A DNA stretch of 64,000 nucleotides, from contig NZ_LROY01000002.1 of NCBI RefSeq assembly GCF_001639145.1, positions 1,954,501 through 2,018,500 of the forward strand, written 5' to 3'. The position numbers were made by a program, and so were the translations under genes. Shown piece by piece: positions 28,283 to 38,661 of this stretch. Origin of the DNA: Microbulbifer sp. Q7. GTDB taxonomy: Bacteria > Pseudomonadota > Gammaproteobacteria > Pseudomonadales > Cellvibrionaceae. Under the pieces are notes generated by a model that worked only from the letters and a program-made list of their open reading frames with translations, was not told where the DNA came from and did not search any database. Within the stretch, counting starts at the first letter, position 1; every line of letters starts with the position of its first letter.

Positions 28283-28759
28283 GTGCACTCAACTTCGGTA
28301 TTGATTCTGGTCGGCGTGGTCGGCCTCGCCCTGGGAGCCCTTCTGGCTTTCTTCGCTACCCGCGGCCGCCAGAACATCGACCGCACCCAGGAATTGGAGC
28401 TTCGCCTGAAAGAGGCCAACACCCGACTGGAAGACTTCCAGCTGCAGGTAAACGAGCACTTTGACCAAACCTCGCAACTGGTTCACAACCTGACCCAGAG
28501 CTACAGAGAGGTTCACGAATATCTGGCCAACAGCGCCATGCGCCTGTCCAGCCAGGATATCGGGCGCCAGATGCTGGAGGCCGGCAGTGGACAGCTAAGC
28601 GACAATGACGAGAACCTGAGCGTCCTCCCTCCTCGCGACTGGGCACCCAAGGCGCCTGGCGCTACCGGCACACTCTCCGAAGAGTTCGGCCTCGAAAAGG
28701 AAGCGCAGGCACCGGCCCCGGCGGCCACACCCAACTCCGAAGAAGCGGTCAATCGCTGA
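28283..28759 (+). CDS. zapG: ZapG (YhcB, DUF1043) inner-membrane protein
   Basis: 158 residues: N-terminal membrane helix (about 5-25), a coiled coil (about 33-70) and a disordered Ala/Pro/Glu-rich tail. YhcB homologues link cell division and envelope synthesis. The GTG start is preceded by an excellent AGGAGG. Divergent from zapE. Confidence 0.92.
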   Translation: MHSTSVLILVGVVGLALGALLAFFATRGRQNIDRTQELELRLKEANTRLEDFQLQVNEHFDQTSQLVHNLTQSYREVHEYLANSAMRLSSQDIGRQMLEAGSGQLSDNDENLSVLPPRDWAPKAPGATGTLSEEFGLEKEAQAPAPAATPNSEEAVNR

Positions 28760-28768
28760 TCGCAGGTA

Positions 28769-28821
28769 AATCCAAGGCACAAAAAAGGCGGGAATCTCCC
28801 GCCTTTTTTGTGCCTTGGATT
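28769..28821. terminator. Perfect 25-base-pair bidirectional terminator
   Basis: Two 25-base arms (28769-28793 and 28797-28821) are exactly complementary around ATC. The core GGCGGGA/TCCCGCC is flanked by A6 and T6, giving a U-run on either strand. It lies between convergent zapG and sat. Confidence 0.92.
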
Positions 28822-28831
28822 CCGCCAGACC

Positions 28832-30022
28832 TTACAGGCTCTGGTAGTAGTCCATCAGGATCTGAGCGACTTCCGGGCGAGAGAACTCCGGAGGCGGCGC
28901 GATACCGTTACCCAGCATTTCACGGACTTTGGTACCGGACAGCAGGATGAAATCCTCTTTGGTGTGATCCGGCACATCCCGCATCATCACCACCTTGTTC
29001 AGTTTCTTTGAATAGGCGGTGTGGTCAGCGCGGAAAATCTCAATTTCCAGCGCGCCCTCAGGCACCTTCTCATCAAAGATGGTCTGGGCATCGAACGCAC
29101 CATAGTAATCACCCACACCCGCGTGATCGCGACCGACAATCAGGTGACTACAGCCACAGTTCTGACGGAACACCGCGTGCAGCACCGCTTCCCGCGGACC
29201 CGCGTACAGCATGTCGAAACCATAGCCGGTGACCATCACGGTATTCTTGGGGAAGTAATCCTCAACCATCTTGCGGATTGCGGCATCGCGCACATGGGCC
29301 GGAATATCACCGGGCTTCAACTGGCCCAGCAGCATGTGAATCAGCACACCGTCGGCGCCTACCGCCTCCAGGGCCATTTTGCACAGTTCCTCGTGGGCGC
29401 GGTGCATGGGGTTACGGGTCTGGAAGGCGACCACCTTGCTCCACCCATGCTCAACAAACTCGTTGCGGATCTCTACCGCCGTGCGGAAGGTATCCGGGAA
29501 ATCCGCCTGGAAATAGCTGAAGTTCAGCACTTCGATGGAGCCGGAGATCAGCTGACGACCAGCCCCTTTAAAGGTAGCGACGCCCGGGTGCTTGTCATCC
29601 AGGGTGCCGAATACATGCTCGGCAATGGTATTGACCTGCTCATCCGACACTGTTTCGATGGCATCCACATCCATGATGGCAAGCACCGGATTGCCCTCGA
29701 CATTGGGGTCGCGCAGGGCGATACGCTTGGCACCGGAAATAGCGGAAGTGTCCTCCACCATATTGACCACAGGCACCGGCCAGAACAGACCGTCCACAGT
29801 GCGCAGGGTTTCGGCAACACTCAGGGTGTCGGCGAGGTTCATATAGCCGTGCAGCGGGTTGAAGTAACCAGCGCCCAGCATCACCGCATTGGCCGCCGCC
29901 GCAGAGCTCACCACGATAGATGGCAGGGATTCCGCTTCGTGGGCGAGCTGGTGATGGCGCTCACTGTCGTAAACAAAGCGGGGCTGCAGCTCGACACTGC
30001 CGTGTGGGCGAACCAGGGACAT
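28832..30022 (-). CDS. sat: Single-chain ATP sulfurylase (Sat)
   Basis: Sulfate adenylyltransferase forming APS from ATP and sulfate. 396 residues from the ATG at 30022, which has CAGGAG in front; the open frame continues upstream only through the promoter. ATP-binding QTRNPMHRAHE (201-211) and GRDHAG (297-302) are present. No APS-kinase domain is attached. Most gammaproteobacteria use the unrelated CysDN heterodimer for assimilation, so this is a non-orthologous enzyme; the CysH-family gene at 10770 acts later in the same pathway. Confidence 0.95.
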   Translation of the reverse strand: MSLVRPHGSVELQPRFVYDSERHHQLAHEAESLPSIVVSSAAAANAVMLGAGYFNPLHGYMNLADTLSVAETLRTVDGLFWPVPVVNMVEDTSAISGAKRIALRDPNVEGNPVLAIMDVDAIETVSDEQVNTIAEHVFGTLDDKHPGVATFKGAGRQLISGSIEVLNFSYFQADFPDTFRTAVEIRNEFVEHGWSKVVAFQTRNPMHRAHEELCKMALEAVGADGVLIHMLLGQLKPGDIPAHVRDAAIRKMVEDYFPKNTVMVTGYGFDMLYAGPREAVLHAVFRQNCGCSHLIVGRDHAGVGDYYGAFDAQTIFDEKVPEGALEIEIFRADHTAYSKKLNKVVMMRDVPDHTKEDFILLSGTKVREMLGNGIAPPPEFSRPEVAQILMDYYQSL

Positions 30023-30079
30023 AGACACTCCTGCGTTATATCTGTAGATGAGGATTCTGGCGAAAATTTTGAGCCGCAC

Positions 30080-30107
30080 ATTATACGCATAACCCGCGCC
30101 ACACCAA
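30080..30107 (-). promoter_or_regulatory. sat promoter
   Basis: Minus strand TTGGTG, 16 bases, TATAAT; the transcript would start about 50 bases before the sat ATG. Confidence 0.65.
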
Positions 30108-30163
30108 GGACCAGTCGCGACCGCGGTTAGATCTTCTGGTGAGGACACAAGAACCGAAAGACG

Positions 30164-30169
30164 TATAAT
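30164..30169 (+). promoter_or_regulatory. Candidate -10 box of degS
   Basis: A perfect TATAAT 24 bases before the degS GTG. I see no good -35 hexamer at the usual distance, so it may need an activator or an alternative sigma factor. Confidence 0.35.
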
Positions 30170-30192
30170 GGCCCCAAACCAAGGAGCCTCAG

Positions 30193-31341
30193 GTGTCATT
30201 ACAACGATTTCTGCAAGACTGGGCCATTCCCGCCGTGATCGGCCTGGCGATGGCGGCGGCGCTGCTTTTCATTTTTCCGCATTTGCGCGATAAGCCCAGC
30301 GACAGCGCTCCACCCCCCTTTGCCTCAGGCCCAGAAACCTATTCCAGCGCGGTTAATCTGGCGGCTCCTGCGGTGGTCAACGTGTTTAGCAAAAGAGCCC
30401 TGCGCAACCACCCACTGGCCAACCACCCCCTTTTCCCTTACTACCTGAACAAGATGACCCCGCTACAGCGGGAGCGCATGCAACAAAATCTCGGTTCCGG
30501 GGTCATTGTTAATGAGGCGGGGTATGTACTGACCAACTTCCATGTTATTTCCGGTGCAGAACAGATTGCCGTGGTGCTGGCTGACGGCCGCGAGGCCCGG
30601 GCGACCCTGGTGGGCTCAGACGCAGATTTCGATCTGGCGGTTCTAAAGATTGACCTCCCCAACCTGAAAGCCATCGAGGTGGGCGATCCAGACAGGGCAC
30701 AGGTGGGCGATGTAGTGCTCGCCATTGGCAACCCATTCGGGGTTGGGCAAACGGTAACCCAGGGCATTATCAGTGCGACAGGCCGAGACGTGGAGAACAC
30801 GGGTGTTGGCGGCTATCTGCAGAACTTTCTGCAGACCGATGCGGCGATCAACCCCGGCAACTCCGGCGGCGCCCTTGTCGATTCCCGCGGACGGTTACTC
30901 GGTATCAATACCACGTCGGTATTGAATCAAACCGTCCCCAGCATCAGCTTTGCGATTCCGGCAAATATCGCCCTCAAAGTCATGCAGGACCTTATCGAGT
31001 TCGGGCGCGTGGTGCCCGGCTGGCTGGGAATCGAAGCGCAAAACCTCAATCCACTGCTGGCGCGGTCCTTCAACCTGGCAACCACCAACGGGGTGATCGT
31101 CACAGCCATCTACAAGGAAGGGCCCGCACATCAGGCGGGCCTGAAGCCCGGTGACGTGATCACTCATATCAATGCCACCCCCATCAACGATGGCAAACAT
31201 GGCAACGCGGCTATGGCCACCCTACGCCCTGGCGAAGTGGTAACCATCACCTATATTCGCGACGGAAAGCCCCTCACCACACGCGCAGCGGTATCAGAAA
31301 GACCTCAGAGCGAGGAACGCCAAACACAAGGCGAGGGCTGA
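30193..31341 (+). CDS. degS: DegS/AlgW-type periplasmic serine protease
   Basis: Membrane-anchored trypsin-fold protease that starts the sigma-E envelope-stress cascade by cutting the anti-sigma factor. 382 residues: N-terminal anchor helix (about 10-28), catalytic triad H117 (NFHVI), D147 (DFDLAV) and S224 (GNSGG), then a single PDZ domain (about 270-365). A single PDZ and an uncleaved anchor favour DegS/AlgW over DegP. GTG start with AAGGAG upstream. Located, as algW is in pseudomonads, near the his-mur-mla block. Confidence 0.92.
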   Translation: MSLQRFLQDWAIPAVIGLAMAAALLFIFPHLRDKPSDSAPPPFASGPETYSSAVNLAAPAVVNVFSKRALRNHPLANHPLFPYYLNKMTPLQRERMQQNLGSGVIVNEAGYVLTNFHVISGAEQIAVVLADGREARATLVGSDADFDLAVLKIDLPNLKAIEVGDPDRAQVGDVVLAIGNPFGVGQTVTQGIISATGRDVENTGVGGYLQNFLQTDAAINPGNSGGALVDSRGRLLGINTTSVLNQTVPSISFAIPANIALKVMQDLIEFGRVVPGWLGIEAQNLNPLLARSFNLATTNGVIVTAIYKEGPAHQAGLKPGDVITHINATPINDGKHGNAAMATLRPGEVVTITYIRDGKPLTTRAAVSERPQSEERQTQGEG

Positions 31342-31366
31342 CCCCAAGTAAAAGGAGCTCGCAACA

Positions 31367-31858
31367 ATGCCACTCAAGACAATCCGATTGACTCTACTGC
31401 TCACACTATTCAGCGGTAGCGTGTTCGCCGATGATCGCGAAGCACTGAACGATCTGCTCAACCAGTTTCTCGCCGGGGCCGCTGACGATATCCAGGTGCA
31501 CCAGCGCTTCTGGGCCGACGATCTGATCTATACCAGCTCTTCGGGCCAACGCTTTGGAAAAGCAGTGATTATCGACGGCATGCAAAAGGCCGAAGAAGAA
31601 GAAAAGAACAGCAGGAATGAAGAGGTCGAGGCTTCCGCTCCGATGCGCTACCGCGCGGAAGACACGGATATTCGCCTACTCGACAATACCGCGATCATCG
31701 CCTTTCGGCTGATTGCGGAACCTGCGTCCAGCAGCGACAAGCAGGCGAAAAAGATGGAATTTTTCAACACCGGTACTTTCGTTAAGCGCGATGGTGAATG
31801 GCGGGCGCTGGCCTGGCAGGCCACAAAAATCCCACCGGAAAAATCCGCCAACCAATAA
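31367..31858 (+). CDS. Secreted NTF2-like (SnoaL/DUF4440-type) protein
   Basis: 163 residues with a cleavable signal peptide (cleavage likely after VFA, about residue 21). The rest resembles the cone-shaped NTF2-like fold: LNDLLNQFLAGAADD, HQRFWADDLIYTSSSG, and a final EWRALAWQATKI strand. Such domains bind small ligands or act as enzymes; no catalytic residues can be assigned. 25 bases after degS with a good AAAGGAG site, so probably co-transcribed with it. Confidence 0.75.
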   Translation: MPLKTIRLTLLLTLFSGSVFADDREALNDLLNQFLAGAADDIQVHQRFWADDLIYTSSSGQRFGKAVIIDGMQKAEEEEKNSRNEEVEASAPMRYRAEDTDIRLLDNTAIIAFRLIAEPASSSDKQAKKMEFFNTGTFVKRDGEWRALAWQATKIPPEKSANQ

Positions 31859-31920
31859 TCAATCCCTGCAACCCGGTCCGCGCCAATCGATCCACCGTGC
31901 AAATCAATCCGCGGTGCTAA

Positions 31921-33237
31921 TCAATCCGCGATGTCAGGCACCCGGTATTCCGCGGAGCGGGCGTGCGCATCGAGCCCCTCCCCTTTGGCCAGCGTGGCAG
32001 CCACTCGGCCCAATGTATCCGCCCCTTGCGGCGAGCAGAAGATGATCGAGCTGCGTTTCTGGAAGTCGTAAACACCCAGTGGCGAGGAAAACCTGGCCGT
32101 GCCACTGGTGGGCAACACATGGTTGGGGCCGGCACAGTAATCGCCGAGCGCCTCGGCGGTATAGCGGCCGAGGAAAATCGCACCGGCATGGCGAATCTGC
32201 GGCAGATATTGTTTCGGATCATCCACAGACACCTCCAGGTGCTCGGGGGCAATCCGGTTGGACACCTCGATAGCCTGGGCAATATCCCGCACCAGAATCA
32301 AGGCACCGCGATCGGCGATGGAACGACTGGCAATGGCTTCCCGGGGTAAATCCGCGAGCAGCTTTTGCAGAGATTTTTCCACCGCATCCAGAAAATCAGC
32401 ATCCGGGCTCAGCAGGATCGACTGCGCCTGCTCGTCGTGCTCCGCCTGGGAAAGCAGGTCCATGGCAATCCAGTCCGGATCGGTCTTGCCGTCGCAGATC
32501 ACCAGAATCTCCGAGGGCCCGGCTATCATATCGATGGCCACCTGGCCAAACACCGCGCGCTTGGCAGAAGCCACAAAAATATTCCCCGGGCCCACGATTT
32601 TATCGACCCGCGCGATCGTCTCAGTGCCGTACGCCAACGCCGCCACAGCCTGGGCGCCACCGATGGTGAAAACCTTATCCACTCCCGCAATGGCGGCCGC
32701 AGCCAGCACCAGGTCACTGAGTTGATTGTCCGGTGCGGGCACAACCATCAGCACCTCTTCCACCCCGGCAACCCGCGCGGGGATGGCATTCATCAGCACC
32801 GATGAGGGATAGCTCGCCTTGCCGCCGGGGACATAGATACCCACCCGCTCCATGGCGGTAATCTGCTGCCCCAGTACCGTGCCGTCCGCCTCCTGGTATT
32901 CCCAGGAGGACTGCAGCTGGTGCTGGTGATACTCCCGCACCCGCTTGGCCGCCAACTCCAGCGCCTCGCGGCTTTCTGCCGGAATTCGCTGCAAGGCCAG
33001 CTGCAGAGCATCTGCACCCAGGCAGAACTCTCCTGCACTTTGCAGGTTGCGGCGATCAAAGCGATTGGTAAATTCGATGACTGCTGCATCACCCCGGCTT
33101 TTTACCTGCTGGAGAATGTCGGACACTGCCGTCTCCACCTGCTGGTCTGCAACCGATTCCCACGCCAGCAGGCGGTCCAGATCGCTGGAAAAGTCCGGGC
33201 TGCCGGCATCCAGCCGGCGAATAGAGAATTCACGCAT
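31921..33237 (-). CDS. hisD: Histidinol dehydrogenase
   Basis: Last two oxidation steps of histidine synthesis, zinc- and NAD-dependent. 438 residues, full length; [38 protein letters not shown] and the zinc-ligand region [18 protein letters not shown] are recognisable. 88 bases after hisG. hisC, which often follows, is absent here. Confidence 0.97.
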   Translation of the reverse strand: MREFSIRRLDAGSPDFSSDLDRLLAWESVADQQVETAVSDILQQVKSRGDAAVIEFTNRFDRRNLQSAGEFCLGADALQLALQRIPAESREALELAAKRVREYHQHQLQSSWEYQEADGTVLGQQITAMERVGIYVPGGKASYPSSVLMNAIPARVAGVEEVLMVVPAPDNQLSDLVLAAAAIAGVDKVFTIGGAQAVAALAYGTETIARVDKIVGPGNIFVASAKRAVFGQVAIDMIAGPSEILVICDGKTDPDWIAMDLLSQAEHDEQAQSILLSPDADFLDAVEKSLQKLLADLPREAIASRSIADRGALILVRDIAQAIEVSNRIAPEHLEVSVDDPKQYLPQIRHAGAIFLGRYTAEALGDYCAGPNHVLPTSGTARFSSPLGVYDFQKRSSIIFCSPQGADTLGRVAATLAKGEGLDAHARSAEYRVPDIAD

Positions 33238-33325
33238 AGTGTTTGATCAATGGAAGTTCAGTATTCCGGTAGCTGATGAGTAATATCGATGAAATGTTCG
33301 GTGGAATGTGTCTACGCGCTGCCGT

Positions 33326-33964
33326 TCAATCGGCCTTGGACGCTTTTACGGCTTTTGCCAACTGCTCCACCAGCGCATTGATGGCGCTGTACTTCATTTT
33401 CATGGAGGCCTTGTTGACGATCAGCCGACTACTGATGTCCGCAATGTGGTCTCGTGCCTCCAGGCCATTGGCCTTCAGGGTATTGCCGGTATCCACGATA
33501 TCCACAATTTCATCCGCAAGATCCATGAGCGGTGCCAGCTCCATCGCTCCGTACAGCTTAATGATGTCCGCCTGACGCCCCTGCGCCGCATAGTAGCGCT
33601 TCGCCGACTGCACAAACTTGGTCGCCACCTTGATACGGCCACTGGGCAACGGGGCACCCTTGATACCCGCGGTCATCAGTCGACAGCGGGCAATATTCAA
33701 ATCCAGGGGCTCGTAAAGGTTGCTATTGTCATGCTCAAGCAGGTTGTCCTTGCCCGCCACACCCATGTCCGCCGCCCCATGCTGTACATAAGTGGGGACA
33801 TCGGACCCGCGCAGGATCAGCAGGCGAACGTTTTCCTGGTTGGTAGCGAAGATCAGCTTGCGACTCTTGGCGATATCTTCCAGCGGCTCGAGGCCAGCGG
33901 CAGCCAGTAGTGGCAGCGTTTCCTTGAGAATACGCCCCTTGGTGAGGGCAATAGTGATCTGCAT
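33326..33964 (-). CDS. hisG: ATP phosphoribosyltransferase, short form (HisG-S)
   Basis: First committed enzyme of histidine synthesis. 212 residues: the short form without the regulatory C-terminal domain, which works as a complex with the HisRS-like subunit HisZ. No hisZ is in this window. Motifs include [17 protein letters not shown] and [11 protein letters not shown]. Located 166 bases after murA. Confidence 0.96.
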   Translation of the reverse strand: MQITIALTKGRILKETLPLLAAAGLEPLEDIAKSRKLIFATNQENVRLLILRGSDVPTYVQHGAADMGVAGKDNLLEHDNSNLYEPLDLNIARCRLMTAGIKGAPLPSGRIKVATKFVQSAKRYYAAQGRQADIIKLYGAMELAPLMDLADEIVDIVDTGNTLKANGLEARDHIADISSRLIVNKASMKMKYSAINALVEQLAKAVKASKAD

Positions 33965-33985
33965 AACGATTATGATTATCTGGAG

Positions 33986-34005
33986 AGCCCGGAAACATCC
34001 GGGCT
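33986..34005 (-). other. Hairpin just upstream of hisG
   Basis: AGCCCGGA and TCCGGGCT arms (8 base pairs) around a 4-base loop, ending about 20 bases before the hisG ATG in the murA-hisG gap. No U-run follows; it might be a processing or regulatory stem in the leader. Weaker CTAGA/TCTAG pairing followed by TTTT lies nearer murA. Confidence 0.4.
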
Positions 34006-34130
34006 GAAGGTAACGACGGTTTTCCTGAGCGTGTGCGAGCTTATCCGCTCATAATAGTCCGCGCCAATACAAAACTAGAATACATCTAGATGGGAAACGT
34101 CTAGCCAGGCACCCCACCCTCCCGCTGGAC

Positions 34131-35450
<1,320 letters not shown>

Positions 35451-35494
35451 TCAGCGAAAACCCGCGCACCACCTTAGGCTGGCGCGGGTAAAAT

Positions 35495-35728
35495 TTACTG
35501 GCCGGCTTCTTCCGGCGTCAGGGTTTTCATCTGCACGGCGTGCAGGGTGCCGTCGGCGATCTTGTCGGACAGCGCACCGTACACCAGCTGCTGTTTTTTC
35601 AAACGGCTCAGGCCGCTGAATGCGTCGCTGATAACGGTCAATTGCAGGTGACTACCTTCAAAGGCGGCCTCAACCTGGCTTCCGGGAATTTGCCCTTCAA
35701 TCAGGGCTTTGATTTGATCTGGTTGCAT
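35495..35728 (-). CDS. ibaG: IbaG (YrbA), BolA-family protein
   Basis: 77-residue BolA-like protein that pairs with monothiol glutaredoxins in iron-sulfur handling. The start at 35728 (MQPDQIKALIEG) agrees with family length; a 30-codon longer reading is Cys/Gly-rich and unlikely. Between mlaC and murA, where mlaB would usually also be found. Confidence 0.93.
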   Translation of the reverse strand: MQPDQIKALIEGQIPGSQVEAAFEGSHLQLTVISDAFSGLSRLKKQQLVYGALSDKIADGTLHAVQMKTLTPEEAGQ

Positions 35729-35832
35729 AGCGGGGATTACAGTCGTGTTAAAAGCGCGCAAGTGTACTGGAATACAGCACCCGACGCAGCCGCAACCCGC
35801 AGCAGCGCCGGCGTGCACCCAGTACGCGAAAT

Positions 35833-36486
35833 TCAGCCGACCTGGTCTGCCGCAGACCAGCCCGCAATCACCTTGTCGATATCGCCGCCATTTGCCTGCA
35901 TGGCCTGCGAGAATTGGCCCCGGAACGTCTTGCCCAGGTTGACTCCATTCAGAATCACATTAATCAACTTCCACTGACCGCTTCGGTTGCGCACCAGCGT
36001 GTAGGAAACCTTGGTCACCCCCTCTTTACTACGCACTTCCTGCAGCACGTTGACACGATTGCCGCTGGGGGCAGAGCCGGGATTCAACACCTTCACGTCC
36101 ATGTTGCCGAAAGAGGCCACACCGCGGGCGAAGGTAGCTACCAGATCACGGCGGAAGGTGCTGGCAAACTTGGCGCGCTGGGCAGGAGTTGCCTTTTTCG
36201 CGTGGCTACCCATAACGCCCCGGGCAATAAAGTCGAAATCCACGACCGGTGCGAGCACGCGGTCCACTGCGGAATAGTAACGCTGGGGGTTGGCACTGAC
36301 ATTACCACCCTCGCTGCGAATAACCCCGAGCAGCTCGCTTGAAACCCCCTCAATCAGGGTGTAGGGGTTTTCCGATGCCGTGGCGAATGGCGCCACGCAG
36401 CACAACAGAAATACAGAAACCAGCGCCCGGACTTTCCCCAGCAGCGTGCTGGCGGTGTGGATCCGGGTAGTAATGAGTGCGCTCAC
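35833..36486 (-). CDS. mlaC: MlaC, periplasmic phospholipid shuttle
   Basis: Carries phospholipid between the outer-membrane MlaA complex and the inner-membrane MlaFEDB transporter. 217 residues from a GTG at 36486 (GGGAG upstream), with a signal peptide ending near ATA-SENPY and the MlaC domain (ANPQRYYSAVDRVLAPVVDFDFIA). mlaF, mlaE and mlaD, normally directly upstream, and mlaB, normally next, are not here. Confidence 0.92.
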   Translation of the reverse strand: MSALITTRIHTASTLLGKVRALVSVFLLCCVAPFATASENPYTLIEGVSSELLGVIRSEGGNVSANPQRYYSAVDRVLAPVVDFDFIARGVMGSHAKKATPAQRAKFASTFRRDLVATFARGVASFGNMDVKVLNPGSAPSGNRVNVLQEVRSKEGVTKVSYTLVRNRSGQWKLINVILNGVNLGKTFRGQFSQAMQANGGDIDKVIAGWSAADQVG

Positions 36487-36988
36487 AGAATATCTCCCAT
36501 TGGCAAATTCGTCCCTTTGGATGCTCGCGACAGCAAAAAGTGTCACAGTCATGCCGAAAATTGATTGGCGGTTACAGAGGTTGCACAGCCCGGGCAAGCC
36601 ATCCGGCGTACCCGAAACTCGTCACAGCCCTCCCACCTCGTCCCTAGTTTGTCTGGGTAGCTGACAATAGCGGCGGCAAACTATACCATGGCCGCGCTTT
36701 GGACAAGCGGCACTGGATCACTTTCGCGGGGCCATCTGCCTGCACAGTGGCAGGCTCGCAGGCGCCCAGATCCACACTGGCTGTGACCTTCTCTAAAAGG
36801 TTAGCACGTCAGTAGCCGGCACAGCGGAAGCGTTAACCGCATCCGGGCCACTACTATAAAAGGAAGCACCGGTATGCCCGGCAGCGCCCTACGGCGGCCG
36901 CCCCGTCCACCATTTTCTAGAATCAACCGAAGTATCGCGGCCAGCCGCCCCACACGGCGCCGCCCTGGATCATCCAGCGAGAGTTATC
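36487..36988. other. Divergent intergenic region between mlaC and kdsD
   Basis: 500 bases with no gene I can support, in the place where mlaFED would lie in relatives. A GCCTGC-ACAGTG-GCAGGC hairpin lies near 36740. A plausible plus-strand promoter is TTAACC (36833-36838), 16 bases, TATAAA (36855-36860), leaving a leader of about 120 bases before kdsD. Confidence 0.5.
36833..36860 (+). promoter_or_regulatory. Candidate promoter of the kdsD-lpt operon
   Basis: TTAACC, 16-base spacer, TATAAA. The -10 box is good, the -35 box weak. Confidence 0.4.
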
Positions 36989-37960
36989 ATGGGAAAAGAT
37001 CTGATCATACAGGCCGGGCGCCGCACCATTGCCATGGAGACCGCGGCCGTAGCCGCCCTTGAGTCGCGCATCGGCGCCGATTTCAAGCGGGCCTGCGATT
37101 TGATCCTGGAGTGCAAGGGTCGCGTGATTGTTTCTGGCATGGGGAAATCTGGTCATATCGGGCGCAAAATTGCCGCCACCCTCGCTAGCACCGGCACACC
37201 GAGCTTCTTTGTGCACCCGGGCGAAGCTAGCCACGGGGACCTGGGCATGATCACCCGACAGGACCTGGTCGTTGCCATTTCCAATTCGGGCTCCTCTGCC
37301 GAGGTTCTCACCCTGCTTCCGCTACTCAAGCGCCTGGGCATCCCCCTGATTAGCATGACCGGCAAGCCGGACTCCCCGCTTGCCCAGTCCGCCGACGTGA
37401 ACCTGGATATTGCGGTCGACACGGAGGCCTGCCCACTGAATCTGGCCCCTACGTCGTCTACCACCGTCACCCTGGTAATGGGCGACGCCCTCGCCGTGGC
37501 GCTGCTCGAGGCCCGCGGGTTCACTGCCGAAGACTTTGCCTTCTCCCACCCCGGCGGCGCGCTCGGCCGCCAGCTGCTGCTCAAGGTGGAGGACGTGATG
37601 CACGCCGGCGACGAACTGCCTCAAGTGGCCCCCGATACACCTCTGGCCACCGCCCTGCTGGAAATGACCAGTAAAGGATTCGGCATGACGACAGTGGTCG
37701 ATGGCGCTGGCCAGCTGCTCGGCGTGTTTACCGACGGCGATTTACGTCGCGTCATCGACCAGAAATTCGAGCTGGACAGCGCCACCATGGCCCAGGTCAT
37801 GAGCCGTCGCCCCAAGACCGTCGGCGCGCACACGCTCGCCGCGGAAGCATTGCGGATCATGGAAGACAACAAGATCACCGCGCTGGTGGTGGAGGACGCC
37901 GAACACCACCCGATCGGCCTGCTGCACATGCACGACATACTGCGCGCGGGTGTGATCTGA
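36989..37960 (+). CDS. kdsD: KdsD, D-arabinose-5-phosphate isomerase
   Basis: Supplies arabinose 5-phosphate for Kdo, the inner core sugar of LPS. 323 residues: SIS domain (about 40-170; GMGKSGHIGRKIAATL, SNSGSSAEV) then two CBS domains (about 205-320). First gene of the Kdo/LPS-export run. Confidence 0.96.
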   Translation: MGKDLIIQAGRRTIAMETAAVAALESRIGADFKRACDLILECKGRVIVSGMGKSGHIGRKIAATLASTGTPSFFVHPGEASHGDLGMITRQDLVVAISNSGSSAEVLTLLPLLKRLGIPLISMTGKPDSPLAQSADVNLDIAVDTEACPLNLAPTSSTTVTLVMGDALAVALLEARGFTAEDFAFSHPGGALGRQLLLKVEDVMHAGDELPQVAPDTPLATALLEMTSKGFGMTTVVDGAGQLLGVFTDGDLRRVIDQKFELDSATMAQVMSRRPKTVGAHTLAAEALRIMEDNKITALVVEDAEHHPIGLLHMHDILRAGVI

Positions 37961-38008
37961 CAGACCGCGACACTCTGGATACAGGAAAAGGAATAAAGGA
38001 AAAGCCCC

Positions 38009-38572
38009 GTGAGCCACACCAATAACGCGCCCAGCGACCAGGAAATCCAGGATAGACTGAGCCGGGTCCGCCACCTGATTCTCGACGTGGACGGCGTACT
38101 GACCGACGGACGGCTGTACTTTGATAATCACGGCAACGAACTGAAGACCTTCCACACCCTGGATGGGCACGGCATCAAGATGCTGCAGCAATCGGGTGTG
38201 GCCGTCGCCATTATTACCGGTCGACGCAGCTCGCTGGTTGAAAAACGTGCGCACGACCTGGGTATCACCCGGCTGATTCAGGGGCGTGAAGACAAATACA
38301 GCGCCTTTCAGGAGTTATTTGCCAACGAGCCCTACGCACTGGAAAACATTGCCTACGTGGGCGATGACTACCCGGACCTGCAACTGATGACCCGCGTCGG
38401 CTGCCCAATTGCCGTCCCCGACGCGGCACCACCGGTAATTGAGCGCGCACTGTTCACCACCGAGCACAAAGGCGGGCTTGGCGCAGTCCGGGAAGTCTGC
38501 GACCGCATCATGCAGGCGCAGGGCACCTTTGAAGCCGCACTGGCACCCTATCTGGCGCAGGCTGAAAAATAA
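38009..38572 (+). CDS. kdsC: KdsC, Kdo-8-phosphate phosphatase
   Basis: HAD-family phosphatase of C0 type releasing Kdo. 187 residues; nucleophile motif DVDGVLTDG, IITGRRSSLVEKRA, and YVGDDYPDLQLM as metal site. GTG start preceded by AAAGGAAAAG. Confidence 0.96.
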   Translation: MSHTNNAPSDQEIQDRLSRVRHLILDVDGVLTDGRLYFDNHGNELKTFHTLDGHGIKMLQQSGVAVAIITGRRSSLVEKRAHDLGITRLIQGREDKYSAFQELFANEPYALENIAYVGDDYPDLQLMTRVGCPIAVPDAAPPVIERALFTTEHKGGLGAVREVCDRIMQAQGTFEAALAPYLAQAEK

Positions 38573-38661
38573 TTGTCGGGCCGGAACCTGACCGCACCAA
38601 CACAGACTAACTGTCAGGCCCCGTTTGACGGGCTGGCAGGCTAACAGGAAACACTCGATAC

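Noticed and set aside
30023..30199. N-terminal extension of sat
   Set aside because: Contains the TTGGTG/TATAAT promoter; CAGGAG and family length place the start at 30022.
36660..36760. Possible tRNA or small RNA between mlaC and kdsD
   Set aside because: Only a 6-base-pair hairpin; no T-arm or anticodon-stem pattern.
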